This document shows, piece by piece, positions 20,333 to 31,884 of a stretch of 64,000 nucleotides of DNA. Source of the DNA: Phytopythium helicoides. Its lineage: Eukaryota; Oomycota; Peronosporomycetes; Pythiales; Pythiaceae. Numbering within the stretch: position 1 is the first letter of the stretch; each line of letters starts with the position of its first letter. The stretch covers positions 1,178,001 through 1,242,000 of the forward strand of contig JANFNE010000003.1 in assembly GCA_024867545.1 (NCBI GenBank), read 5' to 3'. The notes beneath the pieces are model-generated. The model saw only the letters and a list, made by a program, of their open reading frames with translations, was not told where the DNA came from and ran no database searches. The position numbers were made by a program, and so were the translations under genes.

Positions 20333-20349
20333 TCCGATTGAGGAATGAC
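20333..20349 (-). promoter_or_regulatory. Inr-like core promoter of ENT copy 5
   Basis: The minus strand reads GAGTCATTCCTCAATCGGA, an Inr-like TCATTCCTCAAT core 46-62 nt before the start codon. Its flanks are less like those of copies 3 and 4. Confidence 0.5.
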
Positions 20350-23249
20350 TCTGACTAGCTACCTCAAAGTCTCCCCGGCTAGTCGGTGCTACCGATCGAT
20401 AGGTGGCCACGGAATCGTGGGAGGAGTCAGTGGCGGTATGTACGTACGAGCAACCCAGCAGCCTACGCAGCGTATCGGCGGGACAAAGAGGATGAGAATG
20501 CCAATCGTGCTGGATGGCGAGAAAGCGTTTGGGCCGCGAAGTATACTAAAAACAGCTATAATGTGCGTACGTCACTGAGAAGGGCCAAAAAGAGCGAAAA
20601 AGATCGCTGCACATGGTGCTGCCCGATCCTGCTGCATTTTCGAGCCGAGTTGCTGCATCAGGGACGAAAGGGGCGCTCGAGTGTTCTAGAGAGCTACCTA
20701 CTCGAAGATGCAGTGGGCGAGCACGGTTTGCACTAAACACTCGATTCCTGGAGCTCCGCACTCGAACAAAGAGTCGCTTTAGAGTTTTCTACTCTGAGCT
20801 TCTCGCCTCTGGCTTTTGCTTGTGCATTCACGCCTGCATCGCCCTCGCTTCCACTCCTAACGGTACTACAATGCCTTATGAAAGTCAGGCTGACGGTTTC
20901 TGACTACGCACTTTGACCTTGAGCGGTATCCTCGAGGCCATTTCACCGTCTCGAGTTCCCCCGCAGGCATGACTTCCAGATAGTCAGAACGCAAATTGCC
21001 ATTTCGATCATTCGAAAAAAAGTGTCGAAATGTGCCAAATGCACTACCTGGAATTCTGGAAGTCGAGTGGTTGCCAAATGAGGGGGTGACCTCGCAGAGC
21101 CAGGCGACAAATCCGACTCTTTTGACGTACGGTAACAGTGCCTTGCAGTTCAGAAATAAACAGCAGTACAGTATACACATACACACATCAAGTCTACGAT
21201 TTTCCTCAATTTTCAGCCTCGCCATACAAACTCCAGTCATGTTGGAAAGTCTGTGAACATTTTCCGCCGGCTGCAAGCCCGAGGCTCCGATCGCCCGCTT
21301 GCTCTAGTCGTGTGCTGTCCTTGACGTGCTGAGAGTGGTGCCGAAGACGCTCGGGTATCGGCGGAGAGATGTTGATGGCTCACAGCGGAGAATGCCTGGC
21401 TTCCCAAGGGAGCTGCGCTGGTATCGCGCGGCGTTCTTTCGGTTCGTATTCAAAGCAATACGCGCTGAATGCGAGGACCTCGCATGCATGCGAGTCGGAG
21501 CTCCTCTCCACTAGGTCAAGCAGGAGGGATGCGCGCCACATACAGAGCTTCATACAAATCGGAGCGCTTTCCGCTGTTGGCTACGCTGCAGGTGCCACTT
21601 CACTTTCCGTGAATGTGTGCCCAGGAGTCTCAAAGCTGCGCCGCCTCCCTCGGGGCCGCCACCTCAGATGATCAAGCGATAAATCGACGTGAAGTGCCCC
21701 ATGGCGAGCTGCGCGTCGATAACCTGGCCACCCTCTGTGCGGCGTCATGTGTGAGTTTCGGAATCAACAGAACCCACAGGCGGTGCGCAAGCAGAGGCGC
21801 CACCCTTCACGGTCGTCGGCTTGCAGCGGCCGAGCAGACACGCGGGATGTGCATCCGCGGTGACGCAGACTGCGTGTCACCGTCTACCGCCACCCTCCGG
21901 CCAATCGACTGGTGCCAGGACGACTGACATGAAGCCGCCGTCATCTCCACCAAAAACGGGTCGCTCGAAAAGCCAACGCTGTCCCGCCATTTTACAGAAC
22001 ACGGGCTCCGCAGGCCTGGCGACGGGGACCAGAGACCTCGGAGCAGCTCACTCGAGGCCCCAGGCCACCTATCGTCAACATGTATCCGGTCAAAAGAGCT
22101 CGAGCACTCTCGTCCAATCACTCCATCTCGGCCTCACGCGATCGATTGGATCGGTCGTCTCAGCCTGCGGACGAATCGAACGTAACGCGGGGATGGGCGG
22201 CACAAGTCGCCCGTGGCGTGCCACGCTGTGGCCACACGACGGTACTATCGATATCAACTAGATTGTGTGTGCACTTGCACCGCACCGCAGACGCGCGCAA
22301 GTTGCGTTTCTCTCTCGCTGACTGGGTCCGGTGCCTTGCCACGCAGTACCTCAGCAGCACCACTGCAAGGGTGCTTGCCGTATGCGGCAGCTGCCTGTAT
22401 TGTACACACTCGAGCGATTGCATCTCCGCTCTTTGCAGCAAATTCTATGCTTGCAGCTCCATCTATACACGCTGCAGAGCATCCGGAGCGTCCGCTCAGG
22501 AGAGGCTGCGACTGCTTGAGCTCCATGCTTCGCTTGGGCTCGACAAATTGCAGCCCGCATGCGACGAGTCTGAAGTTCTCCTCCCACTCGAGACTCGCGG
22601 CGGCAATATGTCGACGAATGGCCGCGTGTCGTTGCGCCGCGAATCGTCAACTGGTTGCACTTGAAGAGTGCGAGGTAAGCAAACAGGCAGCAGCTCGCTG
22701 TCACACAGCGCTGACTGCTTGAACTTCAGCCAGATGCAAGGTGTTTGCGCCTATGGCAAGCGGTGTGTCAGTCATCACCTCCCAGGTTTACCCATGTAGT
22801 GCACCTGCGCCTCAGCGTCGTGCTGACTCAATGCGTGCTCGCTTGATTTTGACGGTACTATGCAGAGCCAAGCTCGCCGAAAACGCTTGACCGCATCACC
22901 ATCGTCTCTGATTGCCCCCATCGTTCCGAGAACGCTCGGGCGGTTAGCGCCCTGGTGCTTTTGAGCCAAACTGTCGGCAGCAGCAAGCTCGCGTACAGGA
23001 ATAGCGGAGACCATGGCAGGCGCGGATACGGTTATCAGATCTGGTTTCAACGCGAAACTGCTAATCATCGGCGCTTGGCGGTGTTGCAGTGCAGCTGCTA
23101 GCTCTCTCAAAGCGGATCGAAGAAGCGTTCAACGACCCGCAAGGTCGGGGCTCGACACTGAAATAGCCAGCGTCGTGAAGGCTCCAGACTGCATGCCAAC
23201 GGCGCTCTAACTGCCGGCGAGCCTCCCGAGTCCTGGATGGTTCAAGCCC
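20350..23249. other. 2.9 kb region without a convincing gene
   Basis: Many overlapping open frames of 60-190 codons occur on both strands. They are Cys/Ser/Arg-rich, lack recognisable domains and do not link through good splice sites. 20577-20606 repeats part of the copy-3 upstream block. Around 21690-21830 there is a faint resemblance to the Cys/His motif of the gene at 57977, possibly a relic. I see no tRNA, rRNA or transposase. Confidence 0.45.
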
Positions 23250-23265
23250 CAGTTCTCCATTTCTC
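23250..23265 (+). promoter_or_regulatory. Inr-like core promoter of the SUN-family gene
   Basis: CAGTTCTCCATTTCTC fits the oomycete Inr/FPR pattern (CA.TYY.CATTTY) and lies 42-57 nt before the start codon at 23307, the same spacing as for the ENT genes. Confidence 0.4.
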
Positions 23266-23306
23266 TCGTCTCGCTCTTCTGCTTTTCTAGCACGGAAAAC
23301 GACCTC

Positions 23307-25367
23307 ATGGAATCCTCCGCACGTGAAAACAGCCAGTCCTCGGTGTCTGGGCACGTTCATCTAGATCTCACCACTGACAACCGGCTGGATCCGGCAACGG
23401 TGCTATCGGACGATGAGCAGCCCACGAGCTCAACACCACTCGTCGCTCCTGATCCTACAGCACGATCCTTCTTCCCCGACACTTATAAGGACGAGCAAGA
23501 GCGCTACGAGAGGAAGCGCAAGACTCTGATCTTGTCGGCGGGTATCTCGGCCGTCGGAACGGCGGCTGTGATCGCCACTCTTGCGACGGCCATCAAATCC
23601 ACCACCACGGAGAGCGCGAGTACGACCACTAGTGATGCAGCTAGCAAGTCTGCGGAGCCCACAAACACCACAAACCCAACGCTCCAGCCGTCTACTTTCA
23701 GTGAAGCTACGAGTGATGAAGACACAAGTGAGAACACTGTCACGCAGCCTCCGACGTCAAAGATCCCCGCACTGACCGAAGGCTCCCTCGCGGACTCGAG
23801 TGAAAGTAGCTCCTCTGTTGTAGAAGCAGCTGGGCTTCTCAACAGCAGCCAACGTGCCACGGGAAATGGAAGTACCGTGTCCGTAACGACACCCCCAGGA
23901 ACTTGCGCTCTCGATACGTCAATGGACTCGCATCTGCTGCACGTCAAGTGCCCATTCGCTTCCAACGCCAATGCAGGTTTTGCCATGGACAAGCCATGTC
24001 TAGCGGGGGAAACGTGCGTCTACGCATGCGAACCGCCATACGTTTGCACCGAGAACGGCTTCTCTGACACGGACTGCGTTCCTTACCTTGGTCGGTGCGA
24101 CCCTTACTCGGCTTCGACATACTCGGGAGGACTGAGGTGCAATGCTGACGGATCGGTGTCTCGTGCATTCCCCGACAAGCCATTGTGCGCGCTTGGTCTC
24201 AACACTTCGTTCATTACTAGTTCCGTCCGCGGCATCATTTCGTCCTGCCAGACGGTTTATCCTGGCAACGAAGCACCAATGATCGGCATTGAACTGCGCC
24301 GTGGAGACATCAAGCAGCTCACGTCCTTCCCCCAATGGTACTGGCACGGCACTCACAGCCATTTCTACGTTAGCATCGCCTACGCTAAAGCTGGACGGGA
24401 TACGGTTTGCCAGTGGAACTATGACCCTCTGTCGCTCAACAGCGGCGGCGTGGACGCCATGCCGTACGTCGTCGGTGGTGGCGCACTCGCCGGTCACGCT
24501 TGCTCCGAGTGCGGGCAGCACAACCTCGCTTTTGGAGACAACTTTGATTTCCGCAAAGCCTACTCGGGACTGCCAACGTACGGCGTGCGAGTACGCAACT
24601 GCAACGACATTACATGCGGCGACATTCAATGCGACGCAACCTACCGCTTGAACAATGCGTCTGGCGAGCTAGAAAGCTACTGGGCTGTGTACAACACCAT
24701 CTATGGCAATGACACGGTCGGGTGCGTTGCTGACGCCGTGCGAGGCAACTCTTGGTCGGGACTCTCGCGCGATACGGACAAGTTCACCCAATTCGAGCTT
24801 TACCCGATCGACCTTTCCACCGGCAAGCAGATGTCCAATTGCTCGACGTGTTCGGCCTCCTCCATGTTTGACGCCTCTCGATGTTTGAAGCTGCGAGACA
24901 CCACACCTGCTCGCTTTGGTACTGGAGCAAACCCCGCGTTGTTCGTGTGTACGCCTACTGGTGGCGCTCTAGCACTCGCATCGAAGCTCGTAACGCTCGC
25001 GGCATCGACGTCCAGCGCGAAGGACAGTAGCGAAACCACGACGGTCACCACTACCTCATCGAGCATCGTGGCCGTGCAGGTCGTGGCCATATTTGCACTC
25101 TGCGCTGTGGCAACACTCATGGTCGTTGCGTTCGTGCGACTCGTGCGGCAGCACGTGGTAGGGTACGCATTGCGTGGTAGCGAGAGCTGCATTGAGACGC
25201 CCAAGGATGCGTTGCCAGATCCGTTGGCACCCGAGCACTGCCGTGAGAGCACAAAAGACGCTACGGACGACGACGGCATGGAAGAGCTGCGAGCTGCTAC
25301 GCCCATTAGACGCAAGAGCGCCATGCCCAGCTCCAGCGGCGGCGACTTTGCGCCGCTCGAAGAGTGA
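23307..25367 (+). CDS. SUN-family (GH132-like) cell-wall protein with two membrane anchors
   Basis: Single exon, 686 residues. An N-terminal cytosolic-looking tail (~75 residues) leads to a hydrophobic helix near residues 75-95 (ILSAGISAVGTAAVIATLAT), then a Ser/Thr-rich stalk. The Cys-rich core (about residues 195-530) has the fungal SUN/SIM1/UTH1 layout: CLAGETCVYACEPP, GGLRCNADGS, then CQTVYPGNEAPMIGIELRRG and a CQWNYD block. Yeast SUN proteins act on beta-glucan in the wall and in septation (established); this assignment is by motif. A second helix near residue 590 (VVAIFALCAVATLMVVAFV) precedes a short C-terminal tail. Type II/double-anchored topology is unusual for this family. Confidence 0.72.
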   Translation: MESSARENSQSSVSGHVHLDLTTDNRLDPATVLSDDEQPTSSTPLVAPDPTARSFFPDTYKDEQERYERKRKTLILSAGISAVGTAAVIATLATAIKSTTTESASTTTSDAASKSAEPTNTTNPTLQPSTFSEATSDEDTSENTVTQPPTSKIPALTEGSLADSSESSSSVVEAAGLLNSSQRATGNGSTVSVTTPPGTCALDTSMDSHLLHVKCPFASNANAGFAMDKPCLAGETCVYACEPPYVCTENGFSDTDCVPYLGRCDPYSASTYSGGLRCNADGSVSRAFPDKPLCALGLNTSFITSSVRGIISSCQTVYPGNEAPMIGIELRRGDIKQLTSFPQWYWHGTHSHFYVSIAYAKAGRDTVCQWNYDPLSLNSGGVDAMPYVVGGGALAGHACSECGQHNLAFGDNFDFRKAYSGLPTYGVRVRNCNDITCGDIQCDATYRLNNASGELESYWAVYNTIYGNDTVGCVADAVRGNSWSGLSRDTDKFTQFELYPIDLSTGKQMSNCSTCSASSMFDASRCLKLRDTTPARFGTGANPALFVCTPTGGALALASKLVTLAASTSSAKDSSETTTVTTTSSSIVAVQVVAIFALCAVATLMVVAFVRLVRQHVVGYALRGSESCIETPKDALPDPLAPEHCRESTKDATDDDGMEELRAATPIRRKSAMPSSSGGDFAPLEE

Positions 25368-25702
25368 GTGGCGCCGATCGGAATGGTTTTCCGCATTGTA
25401 TGTATTGCGAATTCATTGTCTAGACAGCACATCTTGTGTCTTGTGTTGGAACAATGCCTCGTCTTCATCATCGCCATGGTGTTTCACCTTCGATCGGTCT
25501 ATCACACATTTCAAAGGGGGATCCACGAGAAATAATACTATGGCGGCAAGACGATGCCGCTTACGAAAGGATGAAAGACGAATGCTAGACGGAGCTACAG
25601 TACTACTGCGGTTGCGACGACAAGACTTACTGCCATCCCACGAACAACGCAACCCTGATAAGGAAGGACGGAGCACATGAGCTCCACGCCCCGGGTCGTC
25701 CA
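25368..25702. other. intergenic between convergent genes
   Basis: 335 nt holding the 3' ends of the SUN-family gene and SMC6. No gene, repeat or RNA is recognised. Confidence 0.5.
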
Positions 25703-28700
25703 TTAGGTACCTGCATTCAGGCGGTCACGAGGCGGGTCCATCTTCTGGATTTTCACCATCGGGTCTCGTCGCAGCGCACTGAACAAGGCAACACCAAATC
25801 GCATTGGTGAGCCACCCGCCGTTTACAACAACCAACACCCAACAACAGAAAAAAACATACCTGAGATCGTTCGGGGTGACAAAGATGAACTGCTTGCCAG
25901 CATCTCGCTTAGCGGCGTCCACCAGCAACTGGATGGTCATATCTCGGTTCACCGAATCCATGAACACGTCAAACTCGTCCATGACTCGGAAAGGACACTC
26001 GATACTTTGACCGAGCGCCAGCAGCAGCGACACTTGCGTGTACGATCGCTCACCGCCCGACAGCTCCTTCATGTCGGTCACCTGCGACGCCTTCGAGAGA
26101 CCCTCTTCGTTGTGCAGTACAGCAATGTCAAGCAACTGATCATCGTGCCGGAACTTGAGCTTGCCAGCAAAGTCATTGATGCACATAAACTTGTTGAACT
26201 CCATCGAGGTGCGATGCGAGATCTCCTTGCGCAGGATCTCCCACACCCTCTTGCGCGTCTCGAGCATGGAACGCACGCTGTTAAGGTTCTTCCGGAACCT
26301 GTCAAACGTCGACTTCTTGGTCTCATACTTAACGCGCTTCTCCTCCTTGTCAAGAAGCAGGTCATTGAGGTCCATGCCCTCAAAGCGCCGCTTCTCCTTT
26401 TCAATTTGTTGTTTGATATGTGTCAGGCGCTTGCCGTAGTAGTCGTGCGAGTGGTTCACTACCACGCGCTCCTCGGTACCGCAATGCCGTTTTGCCTTTG
26501 CGCTTAGCTCCTCACACTCTTCTCGAAGCGCAGCGAGTTCATCCTTCCACTGAGTGACCATATCTCCCTGGGAGGACGATTCGCGTTCGTATCGCATTTC
26601 TTTAGCCTTCATCGTACTCAGCTTCTTCAGCAGTGCGTCTGCCTCTTGCTGGCATGTCGTCAACTCTTCATTAATTTCCTTTTCAAGGTTAGTGAGTTCT
26701 TCAAGCTCAGCCAGCATGCCTTCAAGGTCTGGATTGAACTTGGAGATCAAGTCGTTGAGCTCCTTTTCTCGCTCAGAGAAGGACTCGAGCTCATTCTGCG
26801 CCTCAGTAACCTCATCTTCGAGAACCGTCGTGTCCAACGCGTGCTGCTGAACGTCATCTGTCAAGTCGTCTTCGAGGTTGCGAAGTTCCATTTTGGCATG
26901 GTTCAACCGGTGCGTCAGTCTGTTGACGTTGTCATGCTGTCGCTTGACCTCGTTTCGCACGTCTTCACGGTCGCGCCGGAGCCGAGTCTCGTCTCTGCGA
27001 AGCACCTCACAATTGCCTTGGAGGTAATCGAGCCGCTGCTCCAACTCGCGGATTTCTGCTTCCGAGTCGTGGCAAATGATTGTACTGCGGTTACTTCCCT
27101 TGTGTGCAATGTACGTCAGGTTGCCTTGTCGAACGATGAGCTTGTCACCGTTCGGCATGAACACTTCGGAAACAAAGCGCGCCATACGGAGGTTCCCATT
27201 CTCACCTCGCAGAACCTCGCTCTCACCGCGCTCTCGGGTCTCGAAAATGAGCTTGCTCTCGATACTGCAAACATCGATGAGCGCGTTGAAGACGTCCGGA
27301 TCGCTCACTTCTAAAATATTGCAGATGGCATGCGTCGCAAGCGAGCCCTCCGCAACTCGCAGGTTGCCATATCGGCGTCCGCTCCGCTGGGCGATGATGA
27401 TATTTGCTTGGTTGTTGGGACACTTGACCCGGCGCTTCAGGTCATCGAGAACTGCCTTGTCACGGCCATTCACAACCAGGTAGCTCTGCAGCGTACCCTT
27501 CAGTGCCGACTCGACAGCGACAGCAAAGTCCATGTACCGCTCTGGGAGCTTCACATACAGACCAAGCGGGCCAATGGGTGGCTCCGTGAAGCGGTGGCGA
27601 TTTTCGTGGATCAACCTCTGCAAATCTGGGATTCGGCTGCCAAATACTGCTAGACTATCGCGCTTCTGCGCCTTGAGCGAGCTGAGCCGACCGTTGACGC
27701 GAGATATCTCGTTCTCAGCCTCGCGGAGTTGATACAGGCAGTTGTCATGTCGACTCTCAAATTCCTCTAGGTTGTTCGGTGAGTGCTGCATATTGTACTG
27801 TGCTTGTTCCAGCTCGCGCTCGCCCTCTTGCACTTCACGTCGCTTGACTTCAATGCGGTTCTTCATTTCTTCGTTCCGGTGCATGCGGTTCTGGATCATG
27901 GCTTCGTGGGCCTGCTTCTTCTTCTCAATGTCGCGTCGCAGGCGAGAGATCCGCTGGTTTGTTCGGTCACGTTGCTGCGACAACGACTTCAACTCGGCAT
28001 TGTAAGAATGCAGAGGACGGCGCGCCTCTTTGATCTTCAACTTGCGCTCTTCGCGCTTCTTGTGGGTCTTTGAGGCGCGCTTTGCAATTTCGTCGAGGTC
28101 TTCGTTCTTTGTCTTTTGCTCGGCCTCGAGCTGGATAACATAGTCTCTCGCTTTGACATGCTTTTCCCGGGCTTCCTCAGCCTGCTGCTCCTTCAGGTGA
28201 ATCTTCTTGGCGACTTTCTCAGCCTCGAGCTCCTTCTCTTGCACAAACGACCACGCTAGCTCATTCTTCAAGGCAGAAAATTCTTCTTCTAGCTTTCCGA
28301 TCTATTCCATGCCCAAAACATGTCAGTGCCATCATTATAGAATGCCAGCCTCGTGCGATCGGAGGTGCTCCGACGTACGCTCTGTGCCTCTTGCCACCGC
28401 GCTTCTGCCTCCTTCATTGCCTTCAATAGCGTAGCGATCTTGATCTTTTCGCGTTTAAGGGTCGACTCGTGAATTGTTCGTGTCTCCTCGTCAATCTTGG
28501 AGTACGTTGTGCGCATCTTGTACAAGTCGGTAGACTGCAGGAAGAACTTGTATTTGTCGGCTGGGCTGCCCTTTAGGAACAGTTTTGCATTCTCTTGGTC
28601 CAGAATGGCGCATGGGTTCTCGGTCTGAGGAATGCAAGAGTGTGGTAAGTTTTGGAGAGTCTGTCGAGAACCTCCGGAGCCTTGCTGAGCATACCTGGAT

Positions 28701-29598
28701 ATTGAGGTGGTCGAGCATCATTTCGAGATCCATTTTCTGCTTGGACACAAGAGAGCCATGTTCATTCTTGAGCCGATACTCGGCTGATCCATCTCTGCAG
28801 AGCATAGTGTCAGATGCCTGTACATGACGTTTCGGCTCCGCTTGATCCCACCTCCGAATGAGACGCTCCACTTGGATACGCTGGCCGTACAGGTCGGGTC
28901 GGAACGCATCGCCTCCCTCGGGAGCTGTGGTTTGTGAGAAGCTTCGTTAGTGATGAAGCAGTTCTGAGCCAGGTCATGATCTAGCCCACCGTCGTTGCGC
29001 AGCGTGATGCGCACCAGCGCGTTGCCTTCGTGTCCGTGGCGGATCAGGTTCTTGATGCTTTTTCCGCGGTGCGTGCTGCGCGCACTCGCTCCTAGACAGA
29101 TCTGCCGTTCTCAGCATGTCCTCATGAGCCGCCTCTCCGCCCCTCAATCGTCGCTAGCAGCGCACGCACCTGGATGGCAGCAATAATGGCGCTCTTGCCG
29201 CTCCCGTTCTCGCCCGTGATGAAGTTGATATGCGGGCTCTGCCATCACCACGAGCGTCAGCCCTTGGCCTGCCCACAGCCTCCACCGCTCCCTCCTCGCA
29301 CCAGGACGACGCGCATGCGGCGGTGGCACATGAAGTTCTCGCAGTAGATCTCCTCGATGACGCCCATCTCGCTGGCCACCTCCCGCTCGCCCTCCCTGCG
29401 CGCGCGCTTGCCCGCCCGGCCGTCCGCCGCCGGCGCCTTGCGCTTCTCCCCGGCCTCGGGCTCGCTCGCCGCCGCCTCGTCCTCCGTCTCGCTAGTCGTC
29501 TCGGCGTCCGCCAGCTCGCGCGCGCCCTTGTCCTCGCCCGCCGCCCAGCGCCGCGGCGCCTTGGCCGACACCGACGCCGACGCGCGCTCCACCAGCAT
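25703..29598 (-). CDS. SMC6: SMC6, subunit of the SMC5/6 complex
   Basis: Seven exons assemble in one frame: 29598-29302, 29238-29170, 29101-28990, 28924-28695, 28624-28379, 28301-25861, 25778-25703, giving 1156 residues. The N-terminus is acidic then basic with an NLS-like KRARR. The head begins GVIEEIYCENFMCH and carries Walker A GENGSGKSA. Long coiled coils flank a hinge near GPLGLYVKLPERYMDFAVAV. The C-terminal head has the signature LSGGERSY, Walker B FRVMDEFDVFMD and FVTPNDL. It ends DPMVKIQKMDPP. SMC5/6 acts in nucleus on recombination intermediates and stalled forks (established). Length is close to the family norm, and no frame breaks occur in 3.5 kb of coding sequence. Confidence 0.96.
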
Positions 29599-30452
29599 GG
29601 CCGCCGGTCTCGTCTCGCTTGGCGCCTTTGCCGCCCTCTCTTCCTCCCATATTTTTACGCAGCGCCGAGTTTCAGCCAATCGAACGCCGGCGTTGTCGAG
29701 GGTTTCAAATGGGGAATAATGTGGGTAAGGCACCAAACGATGTTTTATAGTGAATATAAGATGCGGGTTTCTGGTGTTTCTAAAAAACACATGAAAATGA
29801 AAGAGTAGCTCCAAAGAAGATATTTTACCAATGGTTTGGCGCCAAATGAAGCTATTATCCATATACATGTGTGCACTTGGACTGCCGCCGCGTATACATA
29901 TAATGTCTATATTCGTTATATTCAGTACATTTAAAGGAGGACAGAGAGGTCATTCTTCCGACTGGGAGATCAGGACGAACTGAGGCATACCGGTTCCGAG
30001 TTTCAGAGTTCTTCGGAGTACCGGTTTTTACGATCCCCGAGACGACGTTGAAGCTCACTGACGTCACTCACGTGCCAGGTGCTGGAACGGCTGGTGCTGG
30101 TGTCCTCCACCTCTCCCCACCCACACTATTACACTGTGACGCATCCAGCAAGCTTCAGGACGGCCGGCTGCTTGGCATCGCCGTGCTGTGCGTCCAAGAC
30201 GAGTGGCCAGCCAGTAACTAAAAACGCTGATGACATGTACAACGCTGCACTTTGACGAGACTCGATGGTGATGATCGAGGTGGCGGAGTGCTATGACTTC
30301 GCAGCCGGAGAAGTACAGTGCAGGGTAGCTCTAGCAAGCACTTGCTCGTCGTTTGTGGCAAACACAACGTACTGCATGAAACATCTGCCTTCGTTGCCAA
30401 TGTTGCATTGCGACTGTTATCTAGAAGTAATACCAAAACCTGTCTGCCTCGT
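29599..30452. other. intergenic, promoter side of SMC6 and 3' side of OAT
   Basis: 854 nt between two minus-strand genes. The first ~100 nt upstream of SMC6 include a CCAAT-type box (GCCAATCG near 29675). No further gene, RNA or repeat is seen; short open frames lack features. Confidence 0.45.
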
Positions 30453-31884
30453 TTACTTGGAGGCGTCGCGCAGCGTCTCCGTGATGATAGCCGTACACTG
30501 GTCGAGCTCCGACTCGGTCATGCAGAGCGGCGGCGCCAGACGGATGATATTGCCGTGCGTGGGCTTGGCGAGCAGGCCCTTCTTAGCCAGCGTCAGGCAC
30601 AGATCCCACGCGTTCGGGCGTCCGGGGCGCTCATTGATGATGATGGCGTTCAGCAGGCCGCGGCCACGAACGCCCGCGAGAATGTCAATGTCGAGCGCCT
30701 GGATCTCGGCGCGGAACTTGTTGCCAAGCTTGAAGGCGTTCTCGGCCATGCGCTCCTCGACGAGCACATCCATGGCGGCCATGGCGACCTTGCAGCCGAG
30801 CGGGTTGCCGCCGTAGGTCGAGCCGTGCTGGCCCGGCTTGATGGTGAGCATCACCTCGTCGCTCGAGAGCACGGCCGACACGGGATACATGCCGCCCGAG
30901 AGCGCCTTGCCGAGGATGAGCAGGTCGGGCTTGACGCCCTCATAGTCGACCGCGAGCATCTTGCCTGTGCGTGCGAGACCGGTCTGCACCTCGTCGGCGA
31001 TCCACAGCACGTTGTACTTGTCGCAGAGCTCGCGCACGCGGCGCAGGTAGCCGTCGTCGGGCACGACCACACCGGCCTCACCCTGGATGGGCTCGACCAT
31101 GAAGGCGGCGATGTGCGACGCCTCGCGCTCAAAGAGCGCCTCGAGCGCGTCGGCGTCATTGTAGGGGACCGTGTCGAATCCCGGCATGAAGGGGCCGAAG
31201 CCGCCGAAGGCGTCTGGGTCGTTGGAGGCCGACACGGCGCTCATGGTGCGGCCCCAGAAATTGTTCTTGGCGAACACGACCTTGGCCTGGTTCTCCGGCA
31301 CGCCCTTGACGTCGTAGGCCCAGCGGCGCGCGAGCTTGACGGCCGTCTCGCCGCCCTCGACGCCCGTGTTCATGGGCAGGATCTGCAGTCGCGCAAAGAT
31401 CGCATCGTCAGCGTGGTCTATGCAACCAACCGCATGCATGTCGGGAGGTGCCTACCCGGTCGTAGCCGAAGAGCTTGGTCATGTACTCCTCGTACTCGCC
31501 CAGCACGTTGTTGTAGAAGGCGCGCGAGGTGAGCGTGATGGCGGAGGCCTGCTGCACGAGCGCGTCGACGATCTTGGGGTGGCAGTGGCCCTGGTTGACG
31601 GCCGAGTAGGCGCTCAAGAAGTCGAAGTACTCCTTGCCCTCAACGTCCCAGACCTTGCAGCCGCGGCCCTTGGCCAGCACCACGGGCAGCGGGTGGTAGT
31701 TGTGCGCGCCGAACTTCTCCTCGCGCTCGATGAACTGCGCAGCTCCCGTCAGTGCTCGTGCGTGTCGCGCGCTTCAACACGCGTGCGAATGCCTCACCTG
31801 CTGGGACGTCCAGACGCTGCGCGCACCCGTCGACGAGCAGCGGCGCGCCGCGCGGGCGCCAGTCTGGCGCAGCAAGTGGCTCAT
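30453..31884 (-). CDS. OAT: ornithine aminotransferase, mitochondrial
   Basis: Three exons (31884-31798, 31734-31456, 31382-30453) with introns of 63 and 73 nt give 431 residues in frame. Exon 1 is an Arg/Ser-rich presequence ([20 protein letters not shown]), as expected for mitochondrial import. The core is a class-III PLP aminotransferase: [61 protein letters not shown] and the PLP lysine in [10 protein letters not shown]. The combination [13 protein letters not shown] is characteristic of ornithine-oxo-acid aminotransferase, which converts ornithine plus 2-oxoglutarate to glutamate semialdehyde plus glutamate. It is divergent from AMP deaminase. Confidence 0.96.

Noticed and set aside
22080..22704. 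Overlapping open frames of 90-195 codons on both strands
   Set aside because: Cys/Ser/Arg-rich translations with no domain, no splice partners and comparable openness in several frames at once.
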